From Anaerolineales bacterium (lineage in GTDB: Bacteria; Chloroflexota; Anaerolineae; Anaerolineales; Villigracilaceae): a stretch of 7,091 bases of DNA. The notes beneath the pieces were generated by a model. The model saw nothing but the letters and a program-made list of their open reading frames with translations, was not told the DNA's origin and did no database searches. Below, in pieces: positions 5,757 through 7,091 of the stretch (position 1 is its first letter; each line of letters begins with the position of its first letter). Position numbers and translations under genes: made by a program. The DNA is taken from assembly GCA_017882065.1 (NCBI GenBank), contig JADGQD010000108.1, positions 1 through 7,091 of the forward strand, read 5' to 3'.

Positions 5757-6874
5757 GATTTTCTCGTGGTAGTCCCGGTTCCAGCGGGGTAGTCCCGGTT
5801 TCCGCGTGGTAGTCCCGGTTCCAGCACGGGAGACGGGGCACGGGGCGATGAGGCTGCGGGCAGGGCGGTCGTTTCCCGGACCAGGAGCCTGCCTTTCAAC
5901 ATCCGGACCTGGGACTGCACCGACGAGTCCTCGGCGGGCGGTGTATTGAGCAATTCCAGGACCAGGCGGGCGGCTTCGGCCCCGATGAAGCGTTTGGGCT
6001 GGTCGAATGTGGTCAGCGGCGGATTGGTGAAAGCCGAGAACACGATGTTATCAAAACCGGTGACAGAGAACTCATTCGGAACCTGGATGCCGGCCTGCTG
6101 CAACCCTTTCAGAACACCGATGGCCAGCATGTCGTTGAAGCAGACCAACGCGCTGGGGCGGACGCTCAGGGCGAGGAAATGCTCCAGTCCGGCGAGGCCG
6201 TCCTCGGGTCCGCCGCCGGAGACTTCGTGAATGTGTTCAGGAGGAACTACCAGCCCGGCCGTGTCCATTTCCTGCTGGAATCCGGTCAAACGGTCTAGGG
6301 TGGTGCGGCCAGAGGAAGAGTTGCCGAGGTAGGCAATCCTCCGGTGTCCCAGGTCAAGAAGATGACGGGTAATTTGGCGGCTGCCGTCCACATCATCGTG
6401 GTAAATGGAATAACGGTAATCTTCGGCGGCCTGGTTATTGACCACAACAATCGGGACGCCGTACGCAAGAAATTGGCGGCGTTGCTCTGCTTTGAAGGAG
6501 GCGGAACAGATGATGACCCCGTCCACGCGGTGCTCGCTCATGGCCTGGACGATAGCCTGCTCTCGTTCCGGGTCGCGTTGCGAGGCGGCCATGAACAGGC
6601 TGTAGCCGCTTTTCTGAGCCACTTCTTCGATGCCCTGCAAAATTTCACTAAAGAATGGGTCCTCCACGCTGCTGACGATGACCCCCAATGCCTGCGAGCG
6701 GTTGGTCTTCAGGCTGCGGGCGGCAGCACTGGGGAAGTAGCCCAGTTCGAGTGCGGTCTGGCGGATGCGTTCCGCGGTATTTTTGGCAATCAACGGACTG
6801 CCATGCAGTGCCCGCGAAACAGTGGAATGCGAGACATCCGTCTGTTTTGCAATATCCTTGATTGTGACCGGCAT
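5753..6874 (-). CDS. LacI-family transcriptional regulator with repeat-derived C-terminal tail
   Basis: The 373-residue protein has the LacI helix-turn-helix at its N-terminus (TIKDIAKQTDVSHSTVSRAL, residues 4-23), the hinge helix ARSL with Leu55 that in PurR-like proteins wedges into a central CG step, and a periplasmic-binding-protein-like effector domain from about residue 61 (ALGVIVSSVEDPFFSEILQG) to about 341 (RLLVRETTAL). The effector is probably a hexuronate or sugar acid; this is inferred from the downstream genes. ATG 6874 has an AAAGGAG site 4 bases upstream. A perfect palindrome suited to a LacI protein lies 28 bases before the start, implying autoregulation of the whole cluster. 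The last 25 residues (349-373) are encoded by a tandem 20-base repeat, in all three frames, beyond the usual family end. The stop overlaps the uxaE start. The gene may be called uxaR by role, but I do not assign that symbol. Confidence 0.9.
   Translation of the reverse strand: MPVTIKDIAKQTDVSHSTVSRALHGSPLIAKNTAERIRQTALELGYFPSAAARSLKTNRSQALGVIVSSVEDPFFSEILQGIEEVAQKSGYSLFMAASQRDPEREQAIVQAMSEHRVDGVIICSASFKAEQRRQFLAYGVPIVVVNNQAAEDYRYSIYHDDVDGSRQITRHLLDLGHRRIAYLGNSSSGRTTLDRLTGFQQEMDTAGLVVPPEHIHEVSGGGPEDGLAGLEHFLALSVRPSALVCFNDMLAIGVLKGLQQAGIQVPNEFSVTGFDNIVFSAFTNPPLTTFDQPKRFIGAEAARLVLELLNTPPAEDSSVQSQVRMLKGRLLVRETTALPAASSPRAPSPVLEPGLPRGNRDYPAGTGTTTRKS
5765..5830. repeat. tandem array, three copies of a 20-base unit
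   Basis: The string AGTCCCGGTT starts at 5771, 5791 and 5811, an exact 20-base period. Copy one (5765-5785) and copy three (5805-5830) share GTGGTAGTCCCGGTTCCAGC; copy two (5786-5804) is degenerate. The array encodes the end of the regulator. Because 20 is not a multiple of three, each copy is read in a different frame: VLEPGLPR, then GNRDYP, then AGTGTTT. Confidence 0.92.
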
Positions 6875-6902
6875 CTCGCTCCTTTACCCTGGCGGGGATT
6901 CG

Positions 6903-6916
6903 TGCACACGTGTGCA
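6903..6916. promoter_or_regulatory. LacI-family operator, perfect 14-bp palindrome
   Basis: TGCACACGTGTGCA is its own reverse complement and fits the TG-N4-CG-N4-CA layout of LacI/CcpA/PurR-type operators with a central CG. It lies 28 bases upstream of the regulator start and just downstream of the predicted promoter, where a bound repressor would block initiation or early elongation. The likely ligand is the adjacent regulator. Confidence 0.75.
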
Positions 6917-6928
6917 TTACCTGTTCTT

Positions 6929-6957
6929 AGTTTACTCATTATAATGGTTAAAGTCAA
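6929..6957 (-). promoter_or_regulatory. sigma-70-type promoter for the cluster
   Basis: On the minus strand TTGACT (6957-6952) and TAAACT (6934-6929) are separated by 17 bases, 5/6 and 4/6 matches to the -35 and -10 consensus. A perfect TATAAT also lies at 6943-6938, but it has no good -35 at 16-18 bases. Either -10 would place the start site just before the operator at 6903-6916. The AT-rich setting supports a promoter here. Confidence 0.6.
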
Positions 6958-6974
6958 TAGTTATGAAAGAATAC

Positions 6975-7003
6975 TTGCATTAATTTTGAAAATGTTGTAT
7001 CAT
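6975..7003 (+). promoter_or_regulatory. possible divergent promoter, weak
   Basis: TTGCAT (6975-6980) and TATCAT (6998-7003) are 17 bases apart on the plus strand, 3/6 and 5/6 matches to consensus. The region is AT-rich, so chance matches are likely, and no plus-strand gene starts before the window ends. Confidence 0.2.
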
Positions 7004-7050
7004 TTGCAAAAGTAGGAAATATTTCGAAACAAATGGAATTGTAAGTTCCC

Positions 7051-7074
7051 TCCCGTGCTAGAACCGGGACTACC
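7051..7074. repeat. dispersed 24-base repeat, inverted copy upstream of the cluster
   Basis: The reverse complement of these bases matches 5808-5831 with a single change (CTAGC for CCAGC). It is inverted relative to the copies in uxaE and at the regulator end, so the regulator gene and promoter region sit between oppositely oriented copies. It lies about 177 bases upstream of the regulator start, in non-coding sequence as far as can be seen. Confidence 0.8.
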
Positions 7075-7091
7075 GTGGAATAGTTCATCAT

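Noticed and set aside
5765..5830. CRISPR array
   Set aside because: The units are direct tandem copies of period 20 with no distinct spacers, and no cas genes are present.
6938..6943. TATAAT as the -10 box
   Set aside because: It is a perfect hexamer, but the TTGACT upstream is only 8 bases away and no good -35 lies at 16-18 bases. I preferred TTGACT with TAAACT, though an extended or activator-dependent use of TATAAT is possible.
7016..7029. Second operator in the leader (GAAATATTTC and TTTCGAAA palindromes)
   Set aside because: These short AT-rich palindromes do not fit the TG-N4-CG-N4-CA pattern and are likely in such base composition.

Overview
The window (7,091 bases, GC-rich except for an AT-rich stretch near the right end) holds one co-directional gene cluster, read entirely from the minus strand, for uptake of hexuronate breakdown products into central metabolism. 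The gene set (UxaE-type tagaturonate/fructuronate epimerase, short-chain-dehydrogenase UxuB, LarA-like nickel-pincer epimerase, Gnd), the tight spacing and the style of the small repeats suggest a fermentative bacterium such as a Chloroflexota (Anaerolineae) member or a thermophile with a Thermotoga-like hexuronate pathway. The phylum is a guess from gene content and is not proven by anything in the window.

Layout, in the direction of transcription from right to left. An AT-rich leader (about 6875-7091) carries a plausible promoter and a perfect 14-bp palindrome with the TG-N4-CG-N4-CA plan of LacI-family operators. Next come a LacI-family regulator (5753-6874), uxaE (4251-5756, overlapping the regulator stop as ATGA), an SDR-type uxuB (3415-4248, 2 bases after uxaE), a LarA homologue (2133-3404), gnd (640-2046), a 106-base hairpin-rich MITE-like repeat (533-638), and the first 171 codons of a PfkB-family sugar kinase that runs off the left edge (1-515).

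How the genes may work together: UxaE turns D-tagaturonate into D-fructuronate and UxuB reduces fructuronate to D-mannonate. D-mannonate and D-gluconate are C2 epimers, and a LarA homologue lies exactly where a mannonate/gluconate 2-epimerase would be needed. Gluconate, once phosphorylated, is the precursor of 6-phosphogluconate, the substrate of Gnd, giving ribulose 5-phosphate and CO2. The gene order follows this reaction order. The kinase may be the usual 2-keto-3-deoxygluconate (KDG) kinase, with UxuA encoded elsewhere, or may fill the gluconokinase step. UxuB and Gnd both show an acidic residue at the end of the second beta strand, which points to NAD(H), so the route could be redox-balanced. 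This pathway is inference.

The second notable layer is a short dispersed repeat. A 24-base unit occurs identically inside uxaE and at the end of the regulator gene, where it belongs to a tandem array of period 20 bases read in all three frames. A third, inverted copy with one mismatch lies at 7051-7074. The repeats appear to have lengthened two proteins and may have created the regulator-uxaE overlap.
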